Shown: piece after piece, positions 51,515 to 60,685 of the stretch | Position numbering within the stretch: the first letter of the stretch is position 1 | How the letters are laid out: the number at the start of each line of letters is the position of its first letter | NCBI RefSeq assembly: GCF_000266945.1 | Contig: NC_018025.1 | Span: 620,001 to 684,000, forward strand | DNA from: Desulfomonile tiedjei DSM 6799 | GTDB lineage: Bacteria; Desulfobacterota; Desulfomonilia; Desulfomonilales; Desulfomonilaceae | DNA: 64,000 nucleotides | Direction of reading: 5' to 3' | Notes under the pieces: model-generated | What the model saw: the letters and a program-made list of their open reading frames with translations, nothing else | What the model was told of the DNA's origin: nothing | Databases searched by the model: none | Program-made: the position numbers and the translations under genes

Positions 51515-54500
51515 ATGCGTTTCAAAAGGCTGTCGGTAATCATTCCGGTTATAGCCGTAATTCTCATTATCACAGTGCTGTTGGCCCTGAGATTTCTTCC
51601 GGAAACCGAATTCATCAGGTCTAATGTACAGGATCGACTGCAGAAGTTAACCGGACAGCAGGTCAGTGTGGGCTCGATTACAGTATCGCCCTCCTGTTCT
51701 GGAGCGCTTTGCCTTTACATAAAGGGAATCGCCGTGGTCTCCCCGCAGGGCAAATTGCTTCTTGCCGCCGATGAGCTGACTCTGAAACCGGACATTCTGC
51801 CGTTGTTCAACAAGGAAATTGCTATTGAATCTATTTCCGTGCACGGACTGCGCGCTACAGTGAAGCGCAATCCGGACGGATCAGTGGCAGCAGTGTTTAT
51901 CCCCGTACCTGGATCTTCGGAACCTGAGAGAGCAGGGGATCTGCCATCTCAAGATCGACCCCGCGCTCAGGAGAGACAACAACCGGAAACTGATAATCGG
52001 ATAAAATGGTCGGTGGATACCGTCACTTTGACCAATGCTCGCATCGATTGGGTCGATCAGCATATTCTCCCGGGACAGGAAATGCAGGCCAGTCTTAAGA
52101 ACGTAAATGCGAGTCTGACCAGGAATGAAACCGATCGGAAGGTTGATGTTAAGATGGAAGCAGAATTTTCCTTGGAAGGAGAAAAGCGTTCCACTCTCAA
52201 ATGCAACGGCTTCTTACAGCCTGCTCCCTCTATGGAGAGCATTGAGGCAGCGTCTCTTAACATCACGACGGGGAGCTTGAACCTGAGACCCTTCGATCTG
52301 TATTTGCCTCCATGGCTCGATCGAAGACTGGTTGTCGAGCACTGTGCAGCATCGCTGAACTGGGTAAACAACGGAAAGACGGACGTTAAATTCAAAGTCG
52401 CGCTCAAATCCGAGACGAAACTTCCGGCCCAACTCAAAATGCATGGGGACGTGGTGGTTTCGTCCGATTTTTCCTCACTGGAAAGTGCAGCTATCACAAC
52501 CGAGACCGACAATTTTCCCATGACTTTCCTGTCGGCGAGCCTCCCGAAAGACTTTCCCCTGGATAGGGAAACCGGGGTCATCAAAGCTCTCGTAAAATCA
52601 GAGTGGAGGAATTCTCGCGATTGGTCGGTTCAAGGTACGGTTACGCTTGAGGATGTTGTGCCATCGGGCGTTCTCAAGGGACTGGCAGAAAAAAGCAGGA
52701 TATACACTCAGGCGCGATTGGAGCCGGATACCCTCCAGTTGGAATCGCTTGAAATCTTCGAAAAGGAACGCATTGCATCCGTCAGGGGTACTATCGCCAG
52801 GCCTTTTGTCGAGGATCGCAATTTGGAATTGCAGGCGCAGGTGCTCCTCCGACCTGAGTGGTCCAACAAACTGGGAGTCCACCTCCCCGCAGGAGTAGCT
52901 GTGAAAGGGACCATACCAGTCTCGGCAACTCTCAGAGGCAGGCTCGAGCGTCTGTGGGTCGATATGAAAGCGGATTTGAGCGGTCCCGAAATCGAATGGC
53001 TGCCGTACATCGAAAAGCCTTCAGGGCGTAAAGCAAGCATCTCGGTGAAAGGCAATTTCTTGCCCTTGAAGCCACAGATGAGTGTAGAGCCTGCAATCGT
53101 GAACATCGGGCTGACCGGAGTAAATCTCAGGATCGATCCGAAAGGAAAATGGATTCCCGGAAAATACGTGGCTTTTGAATCAAAATTCATGCTTCGTCCC
53201 AAACGAATCGATTTGAAGGAAGCGAGACTCTCCGTACGTGGCGGTCACGAGACCGGTGACATTCTGACATTCAAAGGCGACTTGAACGAACTCGGATCTC
53301 CTGCACCGAATGTGGATGGAACGATTGCTTTACAATTGGATACAGATGTGATGGCAGTACTTCTGGCGCAGAATCAAGATATTACGGTTAAAGGCAGCGC
53401 ACCGCTCAAGGCCAGGATTTCCGGTTCGCCTTCCGATTTGAACTGGTCGGTTGCCATGCCGCTCGCCAATCTTGACATGACCGCCGGAAACTGGTTCCGA
53501 AAGCCCGGGGGGCTTGCAGGCAACATCAGAGGTTCCGGAAAATACTCCGGGGGACAGCTCGACATCACCGCCGGGCAAGTGACGTTTCCGGGAGTGGTGT
53601 TGAATGCAAAGGGGAAGGCATTCGATCGTAAAGGCGATCTCGGCGACATCACGCTGGATGTCTCGAAAGCCGATCTAAAGCAACTGACGAAACTCATCCC
53701 TGCAGCAACTCAGTTAAAGGTAGCCGGTCCGGTGGACGCGTCCATTACTCTCAACAAAAGAGCCGACAAAATAGTCCCTCATGGAAAAGTGCGACTGAAC
53801 GGCGTCGATTATCATCCCGGCAGCGGCCTGGAATTGGATCGTATAAAAGGCGAAGTCGACATCCACGGAACTGCTCTGGAGACTTCGGAATTGTCGTGCA
53901 GTGTACGAGGAACTCTCGAAGGACCGCTCAAAATAAAAGGTGCAGTTAGGCACGTCGATTCCATTCCCGAACTCAACGGGAATTTTTCGGTTGCAATGGA
54001 TTCGGGCAAGATAAGAGCCGATCGCCTGAAGGGAATCCTCGATAAAGCCAATCTGGCTCTGAACGTGCTGTTTAATGTTCAGGAAGTGCAACAAACCAGA
54101 CTGTTGAGCTTCAAGTCACTCTCCGGTGATTTTCGCATACGACAGGGTGATGTAGTAACAAACAATCTGTGTGTGAAAGGATCTGATATCCGTGCCGGTG
54201 CTTTGGGGACACTGAGGCTACATTCAATGAATCTTGACGCATTTGCGGGTATACAGACCTACACCGCTGTCGGAAGTGCTCTAAACAAAATCCCTGCTGT
54301 TAATGAGGCCATAAAGAAACACGGAGATCTCCTGAAAATAACTGGATTAGATAAGGAACTGAAACGATTGGGTATCGGTGAGGATTCGGGAGAAGCAAAA
54401 ACGCAGGGAGATGCAGGCGTCAAGAAAACCCCGGTTACTCTGCTGCTTAAAATTCATGGAAAGGCCGAGCAACCCGATATCGTGCCTGTCCTTGAGAACA

Positions 54501-54547
54501 CGTTATCAAAAGAGACCGTGACCAATCTAAAATCACTGATAAACTGA
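51515..54547 (+). CDS. AsmA-family (bridge-like lipid-transfer type) envelope protein
   Basis: The product is 1010 residues from the ATG at 51515, with GGAG nine bases upstream; an ATG at 51461 is the alternative. One N-terminal membrane helix (SVIIPVIAVILIITVLLALR) is followed by the AsmA start (FIRSNVQDRLQKLTGQQVSV). A very long beta-rich periplasmic region has recurring short amphipathic strands. The C-terminal AsmA_2-like end contains FKSLSGDFRIRQGDVVTNNL, then MNLDAFAGIQTY. The order matches YhdP/TamB/AsmA relatives, thought to carry phospholipids between membranes. A Pro/Arg/Gln linker lies at about 135-160. It stands alone. Confidence 0.82.
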   Translation: MRFKRLSVIIPVIAVILIITVLLALRFLPETEFIRSNVQDRLQKLTGQQVSVGSITVSPSCSGALCLYIKGIAVVSPQGKLLLAADELTLKPDILPLFNKEIAIESISVHGLRATVKRNPDGSVAAVFIPVPGSSEPERAGDLPSQDRPRAQERQQPETDNRIKWSVDTVTLTNARIDWVDQHILPGQEMQASLKNVNASLTRNETDRKVDVKMEAEFSLEGEKRSTLKCNGFLQPAPSMESIEAASLNITTGSLNLRPFDLYLPPWLDRRLVVEHCAASLNWVNNGKTDVKFKVALKSETKLPAQLKMHGDVVVSSDFSSLESAAITTETDNFPMTFLSASLPKDFPLDRETGVIKALVKSEWRNSRDWSVQGTVTLEDVVPSGVLKGLAEKSRIYTQARLEPDTLQLESLEIFEKERIASVRGTIARPFVEDRNLELQAQVLLRPEWSNKLGVHLPAGVAVKGTIPVSATLRGRLERLWVDMKADLSGPEIEWLPYIEKPSGRKASISVKGNFLPLKPQMSVEPAIVNIGLTGVNLRIDPKGKWIPGKYVAFESKFMLRPKRIDLKEARLSVRGGHETGDILTFKGDLNELGSPAPNVDGTIALQLDTDVMAVLLAQNQDITVKGSAPLKARISGSPSDLNWSVAMPLANLDMTAGNWFRKPGGLAGNIRGSGKYSGGQLDITAGQVTFPGVVLNAKGKAFDRKGDLGDITLDVSKADLKQLTKLIPAATQLKVAGPVDASITLNKRADKIVPHGKVRLNGVDYHPGSGLELDRIKGEVDIHGTALETSELSCSVRGTLEGPLKIKGAVRHVDSIPELNGNFSVAMDSGKIRADRLKGILDKANLALNVLFNVQEVQQTRLLSFKSLSGDFRIRQGDVVTNNLCVKGSDIRAGALGTLRLHSMNLDAFAGIQTYTAVGSALNKIPAVNEAIKKHGDLLKITGLDKELKRLGIGEDSGEAKTQGDAGVKKTPVTLLLKIHGKAEQPDIVPVLENTLSKETVTNLKSLIN

Positions 54548-54617
54548 AATTCGACAGACTTCCGTTGTGTTTCTCCAAAGTTTTGAGGTAATCCGATACC
54601 GGAACTGAAGAGTTTTA

Positions 54618-54701
54618 GTAGCGCCCGGCGTCGCTGCCGGGCAAAACTAATTGAGCGATTTGGTTTACATATTATCCACCGGCACTGAGGCCGGTGGCTA
54701 C
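54618..54701. repeat. family-A-like REPIN, diverged
   Basis: A GTAG-headed palindrome GCGCCCGGCGTCGCTGCCGG (54618-54642) faces an inverse unit CCACCGGCACTGAGGCCGGT ending GGCTAC (54676-54701). The spacing and the spacer motif (TTGAGCGATTTGGT) are like those of family A, but the terminal inverted repeats are not preserved. The remainder of 54548-54848 shows nothing. Confidence 0.65.
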
Positions 54702-54848
54702 CAATTTCGGGGAGACACTATTCATGATCCGGAATCAGTTTATCCGTACACTGTTCATCAGATCGATATAATCTGGAATTCACTGATCTGAAGGTTCGTA
54801 CTTGATGATGTAACCGTACGAGAAGCGCTCGCCGGTTACATTTTTGTC

Positions 54849-54878
54849 TTGACTGTTTAGGTCCCTATCCAATAAATA
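54849..54878 (+). promoter_or_regulatory. putative promoter of paaK
   Basis: TTGACT (54849-54854), 18 bp, TAAATA (54873-54878), about 70 bp before the start codon. Confidence 0.45.
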
Positions 54879-54948
54879 TAAAGAACTACGCCCTTCCCAC
54901 TTGTCGTCACCGCGAAAAATGACAGAATCATCGTCTAGGAGAAACTGC

Positions 54949-56247
54949 ATGGCTAAAAAGTATTGGGATGAGAAGTTCGAAATCATGAACGAATCGGACA
55001 TGAAGGCTTGGCAACTACAACAGCTTAAGCAAACAGTAGCTTGGGTGTATGAAAGGGTTCCTTTCTACAAGAAAGCCTTTGACAATGCAGGAGTAAAGCC
55101 TTCCGATCTCCAGAAACTGGAAGACATCGCCAAGTTCCCCTTTTCGGTGAAAACGGATTTACGTGATAATTATCCTTTTGGATTGTGCGCGGTGCCCATG
55201 TCTGACGTGGTTCGTATTCATGCCTCGTCAGGTACTACGGGCAAACCCATTACAGGACCTTACACGGCAGAAGACCTCAATCAATGGGCCGATCTCATGG
55301 CACGAGGATTGTGGGCACAGGAAGTCCGCCCGGATAGTATTCTGCAAAACGCTTATGGAATGGGACTATTTACAGGGGGGCTCGGATTCTTACAGGGAGC
55401 CATGCGGATCGGGTGCGCAGTAGTTCCGTCAGGCGCGGGAATGACTGAGCGCCAGATCATGTTGATTCAGGATTTCGGCACAACCGCACTGTGCTGCACG
55501 CCTTCTTACTGTCTTACCATTATCGAAAAAGCGGAAAAGATGGGGATAGATTTCAGAAAGACCAATCTCAGGACCGGTCACTTCGGCGCCGAGCCCTGGA
55601 CTGTGGAGATGCGGACTGAAATCGAAGCACGCAGCGGCATTCATGCATATGAGCATTATGGGCTTACGGAACTCATGGGACCCGGGGTTTCGTTCACCTG
55701 TGAATACTATAACATTCATATCAATGAAGACCATGTCCTGCCTGAAATCGTAGATCCGGGCACTCTTGAACCCGTCGATCTCGGAGAAGAGGGCGAATTG
55801 ATATTCACTTCCCTTCAGCGCAGAGCAATGCCCATGATTCGGTATCGTACGAGAGACATCTGTGCTCTCCGGAGAGACAAGTGCGAATGCGGCCGCACAC
55901 TCATCACCATGGATAAGATTCTCGGAAGATCCGACGATATGATGATTATCAGCGGCGTCAACGTGTTCCCGTCACAGATCGAGACGGTTCTCATGGAATT
56001 TGAAGAAGTTGAGCCGCTCTATCAGATTCGGCTAAGAAAGAAAGGCTATATCGATCATATCGGCGTAGAAACCGAGGTGAAAGCCGCTGTATATCAATCA
56101 GGCCAGGAGACTCTGGATAATCTCTGTAAGAAGATATCCAGCCGAATACAACAGGTTATCGGCATCAATGTGCCTATCACCATTCTCCCGCCTGAGACTA
56201 TCGAGCGCAGCATCGGAAAAGCAAAACGCATAATTGACGAACGATAG
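54949..56247 (+). CDS. paaK: phenylacetate-CoA ligase
   Basis: The product is 432 residues, the family length, from the ATG at 54949 with AGGAGAAA upstream; the frame is open to 54901. ANL-superfamily signatures are IHASSGTTGKPITGPY (P-loop), YEHYGLTELMGPGVSF (A5), RYRTRDICAL (A7), GRSDDMMIISGVNVFPSQIE (A8) and RSIGKAKRI (A10 Lys). CECGRT is the usual PaaK cysteine pair. The enzyme activates phenylacetate or other aryl acids with ATP and CoA. In anaerobes this feeds the benzoyl-CoA route or disposes of aromatic amino acid products. No other paa gene or indolepyruvate oxidoreductase is adjacent. Confidence 0.92.
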   Translation: MAKKYWDEKFEIMNESDMKAWQLQQLKQTVAWVYERVPFYKKAFDNAGVKPSDLQKLEDIAKFPFSVKTDLRDNYPFGLCAVPMSDVVRIHASSGTTGKPITGPYTAEDLNQWADLMARGLWAQEVRPDSILQNAYGMGLFTGGLGFLQGAMRIGCAVVPSGAGMTERQIMLIQDFGTTALCCTPSYCLTIIEKAEKMGIDFRKTNLRTGHFGAEPWTVEMRTEIEARSGIHAYEHYGLTELMGPGVSFTCEYYNIHINEDHVLPEIVDPGTLEPVDLGEEGELIFTSLQRRAMPMIRYRTRDICALRRDKCECGRTLITMDKILGRSDDMMIISGVNVFPSQIETVLMEFEEVEPLYQIRLRKKGYIDHIGVETEVKAAVYQSGQETLDNLCKKISSRIQQVIGINVPITILPPETIERSIGKAKRIIDER

Positions 56248-56274
56248 CGGAGTATTTTACTTCGCGTGTGGCGC

Positions 56275-56305
56275 AGGGCACGTCGAAAATTCGCGTGCCC
56301 TGATT
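56275..56305 (+). terminator. probable terminator of paaK
   Basis: AGGGCACG ... CGTGCCCT (8-bp stem, 11-nt loop) followed by GATTTCGTTT, 28 bp after the stop codon. The T run is broken. Confidence 0.55.
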
Positions 56306-56432
56306 TCGTTTCACGGGTGGATGCGTGCGCATTTTGATTTCCTGTCATCTTCGTCCCGAATGAGCCCTATTGCCCTGACTTAGGTCGGAATTGGCTAATA
56401 GGCACGTACGAGTGTCAATAAGGCCATCAGTG

Positions 56433-56517
56433 TCCCCCTTTTGTAAAGGGGGATTCAGGGGGATTTCTGGAGCTTAGATCAAAATCCCCCCTTGGCCCCC
56501 CTTTACAAAAGGGGGGG
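56433..56517. repeat. long palindromic intergenic repeat (CCCCCTTTTGTAAAGGGGG type)
   Basis: Two inverse arms, each with a CCCCCTTTTGTAAAGGGGG-like dyad followed by a GGGGGATTT strand, are separated by TCTGGAGCTTAGATC. The whole 85 bp can fold as one cruciform with two smaller hairpins. The arm motif resembles the centre of the family-C repeats. Confidence 0.65.
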
Positions 56518-56548
56518 AATAGTCTGGTAAATTAAACGCTCATGCCTC

Positions 56549-56625
56549 GCACCATTTCGCAGTTGTGCACATAAGATAGCGAAGGATACCTCCGCACCTC
56601 CAGCCTCCCAGATTTATGAACAGAA
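56549..56625 (+). repeat. family-D intergenic repeat, internally deleted
   Basis: TTTCGCAGTTGTGCACATAA, then GCGAAGGATACCTCCGCACC and CAGCCTCCCAGATTTATGAA. Relative to 44585-44722 it lacks about 55 bp between the two conserved ends. Confidence 0.6.
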
Positions 56626-56735
56626 AAGCGCATCAATATGAATGGATACAAATGTAGGATGGTTTTGGTTGACAGTGTACAAACCTTATGCCATGCAGAA
56701 CCACTTGGTGTGAATTTCATTCATGGGGGTTATTC

Positions 56736-56957
56736 ATGTCAGTAGTGAAAATTATCGAGCTTGTCGGTGAGTCTCCCATCGGATGGGAAGATGCTATGAA
56801 ACAAATTATAGCAGAAGCTCAGAAGACACTCCGGGGCATTACTCGCATAGGCGTAGTGGAACAGGATGTCCGAATGATAAACGACAAAATCGACGTCTGG
56901 CGTGTAAGGGCTCAAGTCTCCTTCAGGATCGAAAGGTCCGATAACGACAAAGACTGA
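56736..56957 (+). CDS. dodecin
   Basis: The product is 73 residues from the ATG at 56736, with GGGGGT upstream; a TTG at 56688 opens the same frame but has no site. The sequence MSVVKIIELVGESPIGWEDA, then EAQKTLRGITRIGVVEQDVR, KIDVWRVRAQVSFRIE and an acidic tail is diagnostic. Dodecins form hollow dodecamers that store or buffer flavins, or bind CoA, in the cytosol. The Trp at residue 18 is in the position of the flavin-like stacking residue seen in the family. Convergent with the hydrolase gene 15 bp downstream. Confidence 0.93.
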   Translation: MSVVKIIELVGESPIGWEDAMKQIIAEAQKTLRGITRIGVVEQDVRMINDKIDVWRVRAQVSFRIERSDNDKD

Positions 56958-56971
56958 TTCCAGGCTCTTTG

Positions 56972-57625
56972 CTAATCGTGAGGCAACCCTCGGAGAAACG
57001 ATTTCATCTCCCGCACCAGATCGTCTTCCTGACCGAAATGAAAGTGATCGTGTCCCTTGAGAACGATCCCTTTTTTCGGTTCGGGAATAGCTGCCACCAG
57101 TTTCCGGAAACTGCTCACGCTGCACACGAAGTCATTATCACCGACAAGAAGTAGTTTAGGACGTTTCTCATGCTTGAGAAAACTGAAATCCGACGCTTCA
57201 AGCGGTGGTGATATCCCGATCATGCTAACCGGTCGCGAATCCCGGGAAGCAGCGTTGAGTCCGACCCAGCTTCCAAAGGAGTACCCGGCGACGCCTAAAC
57301 GTTGCGAGTCCACCCGCTCTTGTTTTTGCAGAAAGTCAAGTGCCGCCAGCACATCCTGAATTTCGTCTATTCCTTCTCCGTGCGTCCCCCAGCTTGCCCC
57401 GGTGCCTCTGAAGTTGAAACGAAGCGCCACCGCTCCGTATTCCAGAAAGGCCGTTCTCATGGCTCGAACAACGCTATTGTGCATGTTGCCTCCATAGAGC
57501 GGATGAGGATGGCAAATCACCGCAGCCGGCAGGAGTTCGCTATCATGAGCGGGATACTCCAGCACTCCTTCCAGAGTGAGAGTACCGCATGGGATTGAAA
57601 CATCGATTCTCGATTCGGGATTCAT
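56972..57625 (-). CDS. alpha/beta hydrolase (dienelactone-hydrolase-like)
   Basis: The product is 217 residues from the ATG at 57625, seven bases after AAAGG; GTG 57640 and ATG 57631 are upstream alternatives. Motifs are AVICHPHPLYGGNMHN, the characteristic HPHPxxGG of this subgroup; RFNFRGTGASWGTHGEG; the nucleophile elbow VAGYSFGSWVG; acid LLVGDNDFVC; and His in LKGHDHFHFG. Members are uncharacterised cytosolic serine hydrolases. It follows the permease gene (57648) on the same strand without extra space, so both are likely cotranscribed. Confidence 0.85.
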   Translation of the reverse strand: MNPESRIDVSIPCGTLTLEGVLEYPAHDSELLPAAVICHPHPLYGGNMHNSVVRAMRTAFLEYGAVALRFNFRGTGASWGTHGEGIDEIQDVLAALDFLQKQERVDSQRLGVAGYSFGSWVGLNAASRDSRPVSMIGISPPLEASDFSFLKHEKRPKLLLVGDNDFVCSVSSFRKLVAAIPEPKKGIVLKGHDHFHFGQEDDLVREMKSFLRGLPHD

Positions 57626-57647
57626 GCGCATGCCTTTCACGAATAGA

Positions 57648-59354
57648 CTATATTTCCAGTTCGGTGATGTGTTTGAGGCCCGAACGCATTGGCTGAATCA
57701 TGAGAAAAACCGCGACCAGCAATGCCCCTACGAACCAGGCTCCCATAAAAAAGTAATCCTGCGTCCGCAGTGACCTGTGGAAGAACTGGGCGAGCAGATA
57801 CTTGTATATGGGGTACGCTTCGAGCAAGATCACTGCAGCTACCCCCAGCGCTGCGTACAACATGGTAAGTAAACCGCCGAATCCCGCAAACGCCTGGTTC
57901 GGGTCTGTTTCCTTGAAATCGGCATAGAGGACCCCCATACCTATGGAAAGCGAAGTAATTCCCATGGTAAGCAATGCAACCGTTGCAGTGCACAAGACGA
58001 ACATGAAGGTTCCCAATCCAAGAAGCCAGTTTGTCATTATCACCAGAAGAAGGCCGAGAATCAGCATGGGAACAAGATAGAAGAAGAACTTGACCCAAAG
58101 AATTCTTCGAAGGCCTATGGGGGACCCTTTGAGTATCCAAAACGCCCTACCTTCCGAAGATATCGCGGGAAAGAGAAATCTTACTCCCAACGAGGCCAGG
58201 ACAAATCCGGCCAACCCGATGTTGAGAAACGCCACTATGCTCTTCAGGGACATTGTGGCTTCGGGTGAATCCAAAGAAGGGAGCACGCTGAAATTGTACA
58301 AATAGACCAGAATAAGAGCCAGCAAAAGCAATAATTGACTTAACCGTCCCCAATCTCTGGCCATAAGCAACGTCTCTTTCATCACGAGTTTGGATGTGGG
58401 GGGATCGAGAACAGCATTCAAAACCCTGCTGAGTACCGCAACCGTCCTGCTTTTGCTGAGGCGAGCCCCTTTTGATTCCATAGCCTTGGAGTAACCTACA
58501 AAATGAACCAGTTCGTGATTGTGGCCCGCTATCCGGAATGCCCCTAAAGCAGCAAGAACCAGCAGGGCAAGGTAATAAGGTATTTGATCGTGACCGTACC
58601 CGGTAATATACGGTTTCAGTACGAACATCACCCATGTAGTAGGCAAGAATGGTGAAGACGACTCCGACATTATGGACAAATAATCCATGACTGAAGCGAA
58701 TCCCTCAGGATTGAGGAACTCCTCGGGTCGAATCATCCTGAATATCAAATACACCCCAATGAAGACCAATATACCCACTAGAACGAAAAGGTCTCGCAAC
58801 CTTCGCACGGGAAACGTTCTGACCAGGTTCTGCACGATGAAGATGGACAATGACGTGACAAGGGAGAGCAGACAGAAGAAAGTCACGAAACTTAAGACAT
58901 AGAAGCTCCAGGGTGCGGAAAATACACGACCGTATGCGAGGAACACTGGAAATCCGAAAACCAGGACCATCCACGAAGAATCACCGAGAGTCTCGATAAA
59001 GCGGGCGCTGTAGAGCGACTTTGCGGGTACGGGACCAGCCATGATGAGTTCGAGATCTGCCGATAAATAGTAGCTGGAAAAAGTCGTGATGATGTTACTG
59101 ATCACCAGAACGAACCCGAAAGTCATCAGTAGCATCGAGAGAAGTTTGGTTGCTGCAATTGTCCCGAACATTTCCTCGGCGGTGAAGTACGCCAAAGCTT
59201 TCACGAATACGATGTAAATGACTACCCATAAGGCAATTATGAGACTGGCGAGGAAAGGAGTACGCAGCCGATCACGTTTCGAGTTTTTGAAACGGTTTGC
59301 CATTCGCCTCCATCGTGGACTCAGCAGGAGGATTACGCTTGCAGAGAAACTCAT
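57648..59354 (-). CDS. ABC-2-like exporter permease, about 12 membrane helices
   Basis: The product is 568 residues, with AGGTGATGCG before the ATG. Helices alternate with short loops. The segments FSSYYLSADLELIMAGPVPA and ILKGSPIGLRRILWVKFFFY are the two 'elbow' helices expected in each half of fused ABC-2 permeases. SLSIGMGVLYADFKETDPNQ is a family signature (putative ABC exporter, Pfam ABC_tran_2 type). A matching ATPase gene would be expected next to it, but downstream lies a hydrolase and upstream tatA/B, so the ATPase is elsewhere. The substrate is unknown. Confidence 0.75.
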   Translation of the reverse strand: MSFSASVILLLSPRWRRMANRFKNSKRDRLRTPFLASLIIALWVVIYIVFVKALAYFTAEEMFGTIAATKLLSMLLMTFGFVLVISNIITTFSSYYLSADLELIMAGPVPAKSLYSARFIETLGDSSWMVLVFGFPVFLAYGRVFSAPWSFYVLSFVTFFCLLSLVTSLSIFIVQNLVRTFPVRRLRDLFVLVGILVFIGVYLIFRMIRPEEFLNPEGFASVMDYLSIMSESSSPFLPTTWVMFVLKPYITGYGHDQIPYYLALLVLAALGAFRIAGHNHELVHFVGYSKAMESKGARLSKSRTVAVLSRVLNAVLDPPTSKLVMKETLLMARDWGRLSQLLLLLALILVYLYNFSVLPSLDSPEATMSLKSIVAFLNIGLAGFVLASLGVRFLFPAISSEGRAFWILKGSPIGLRRILWVKFFFYLVPMLILGLLLVIMTNWLLGLGTFMFVLCTATVALLTMGITSLSIGMGVLYADFKETDPNQAFAGFGGLLTMLYAALGVAAVILLEAYPIYKYLLAQFFHRSLRTQDYFFMGAWFVGALLVAVFLMIQPMRSGLKHITELEI

Positions 59355-59399
59355 GACGCATCACCTGATATACTGAATAATTCCGGTCCGGAGAGGTAT

Positions 59400-59807
59400 T
59401 TATGAAGTGCGTTTTTCAGTTTCCGCGGACGAGGCAGGGGGGGATTTCTTTTCTTCCGGTTCGGTTTTTTCCGGTTTTTCCGCCTCACTCTCCTCGCGGG
59501 ATTGTTCCAGAAGCTCCGCGTAAAAATCGGGGCCGGAACGCTCGGCCTGAGTTCCCACGTTCGGTGGAGGAGCGGAAGGGGTAGGAATATCGGATTTCGG
59601 AAGCAGGGGTTCGTAATGGGGCACTTTCGGAGGCGGAGACGTTATGGAATCAAGATCGATGGAACTCCGTACATCCCAGGCCATCCTCTGTATTTCTTTA
59701 TAGATTCTGCCGATAATTCGTGCCGTCTCGGCCAGTTGCCTGGGGCCGAGCACAATAAGAGCCACGACAAGAATAAGGGCCAACTCCCACATTGATATTC
59801 CGAACAC
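59400..59807 (-). CDS. tatB: twin-arginine translocase subunit TatA/TatB
   Basis: The product is 135 residues. N-terminal MFGISMWELALILVVALIVL then GPRQLAETARIIGRIYKEIQ is the TatA/B pattern: a short membrane helix, a GP hinge and an amphipathic helix. The residue before the helix is Glu (WEL), as in TatB, and the tail is long and acidic/proline-rich (about 60-135, EESEAEKPEKTEPEEKKSPP), again more like TatB. It forms the receptor for folded twin-arginine precursors together with TatC. No tatC is in the window. The permease gene follows 45 bp downstream. Confidence 0.88.
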   Translation of the reverse strand: MFGISMWELALILVVALIVLGPRQLAETARIIGRIYKEIQRMAWDVRSSIDLDSITSPPPKVPHYEPLLPKSDIPTPSAPPPNVGTQAERSGPDFYAELLEQSREESEAEKPEKTEPEEKKSPPASSAETEKRTS

Positions 59808-60009
59808 TAATATGCCTCGCTCGATCTTCTTGAGAAATGTATTTCAACATACATACGAAAATCCGGAGTTCACGGATCTACCTGGCAAAAAACGGCTTCG
59901 TCGCAGATGCTCTGCTTCTTCACCCCAACGAGAAGGTCTGCGATCCTGTTGCTTCAGGACAAATGAGCCCACATCTTTCACTCGGATGCGAACGAAGGGA
60001 TCCGAAGAA

Positions 60010-60471
60010 TCAGATTTCCCCTTCAGTGGATACCACTTTATTCACGTAAAAGATGTCCATGTAATGGGGACCGCCTCCCCATGATTCAATGAGCAGAGTC
60101 ACATTTCCAATCAGCGCATCCAGACGGGTGTCTTGTGAGGTGAACCCGGCTTTTTCATCCTCAAGGTGCTGCATCCAGTCCAGAGCATTGGATCGCAAGC
60201 AGATCTTCACTTCGAATCCCTGGCCTGCTTTGATGAGGATCACCTGACCGCAGTGTTTGTTATTTTCATTACAATCCGGGTGCTTTATATCATAAAGCTC
60301 CACGTCTCGTCCCCGGATAGTCCGGATAAGCTCTACCCGACGCATTTCCTCGTCAAAGAGTACCTCTGATTTTTCATAGCATTCCGGGCACAGCGTCGCC
60401 TTGTCTTTAGGCAAGGCAGCCTCATTGCGGTCGCAAATAGCACATAACTCTGATGGAGGCGAAAAAGCCAT
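60010..60471 (-). CDS. small zinc-ribbon protein, unknown
   Basis: The product is 153 residues from the ATG at 60471, with GAGG six bases upstream; the longer frame (to 60642) has no site and runs under the opposite promoter region. A four-Cys ribbon at the N terminus (ELCAICDRNEAALPKDKATL then CPECYEK) is followed by a mixed alpha/beta part: VELIRTIRGRDVELYDIKHP, GQVILIKAGQGFEVKICLRS, and a C-terminal helix-strand VTLLIESWGGGPHYMDIFYV. Two more Cys occur in PDCNENNKHCG. No family recognised. It lies about 200 bp upstream of tatB. 59808-60009 shows no convincing gene. Confidence 0.6.
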   Translation of the reverse strand: MAFSPPSELCAICDRNEAALPKDKATLCPECYEKSEVLFDEEMRRVELIRTIRGRDVELYDIKHPDCNENNKHCGQVILIKAGQGFEVKICLRSNALDWMQHLEDEKAGFTSQDTRLDALIGNVTLLIESWGGGPHYMDIFYVNKVVSTEGEI

Positions 60472-60685
60472 GACTATCCTCATTTGACCTGAGAACGACG
60501 AGTCCCAGGTATTACGTCTTCGCGTTGGCCGCTTATGATTTCGACCACGCAGTCCATAATTAATGCAACCGATACGCTGACTTCGGAACCGGGTCCAACG
60601 ATCCGATCCGGGTTTGAGTGGACAATCGCCGACTCGGATCATATGATAGCACTCAACCTAGGCGTTGAAAAGGAGAACAACCGTT

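Noticed and set aside
59812-60084. 90- and 70-codon plus-strand frames between tatB and the zinc-ribbon gene
   Set aside because: No ribosome site, Arg/Ser-rich random product, and they run into the opposite gene.
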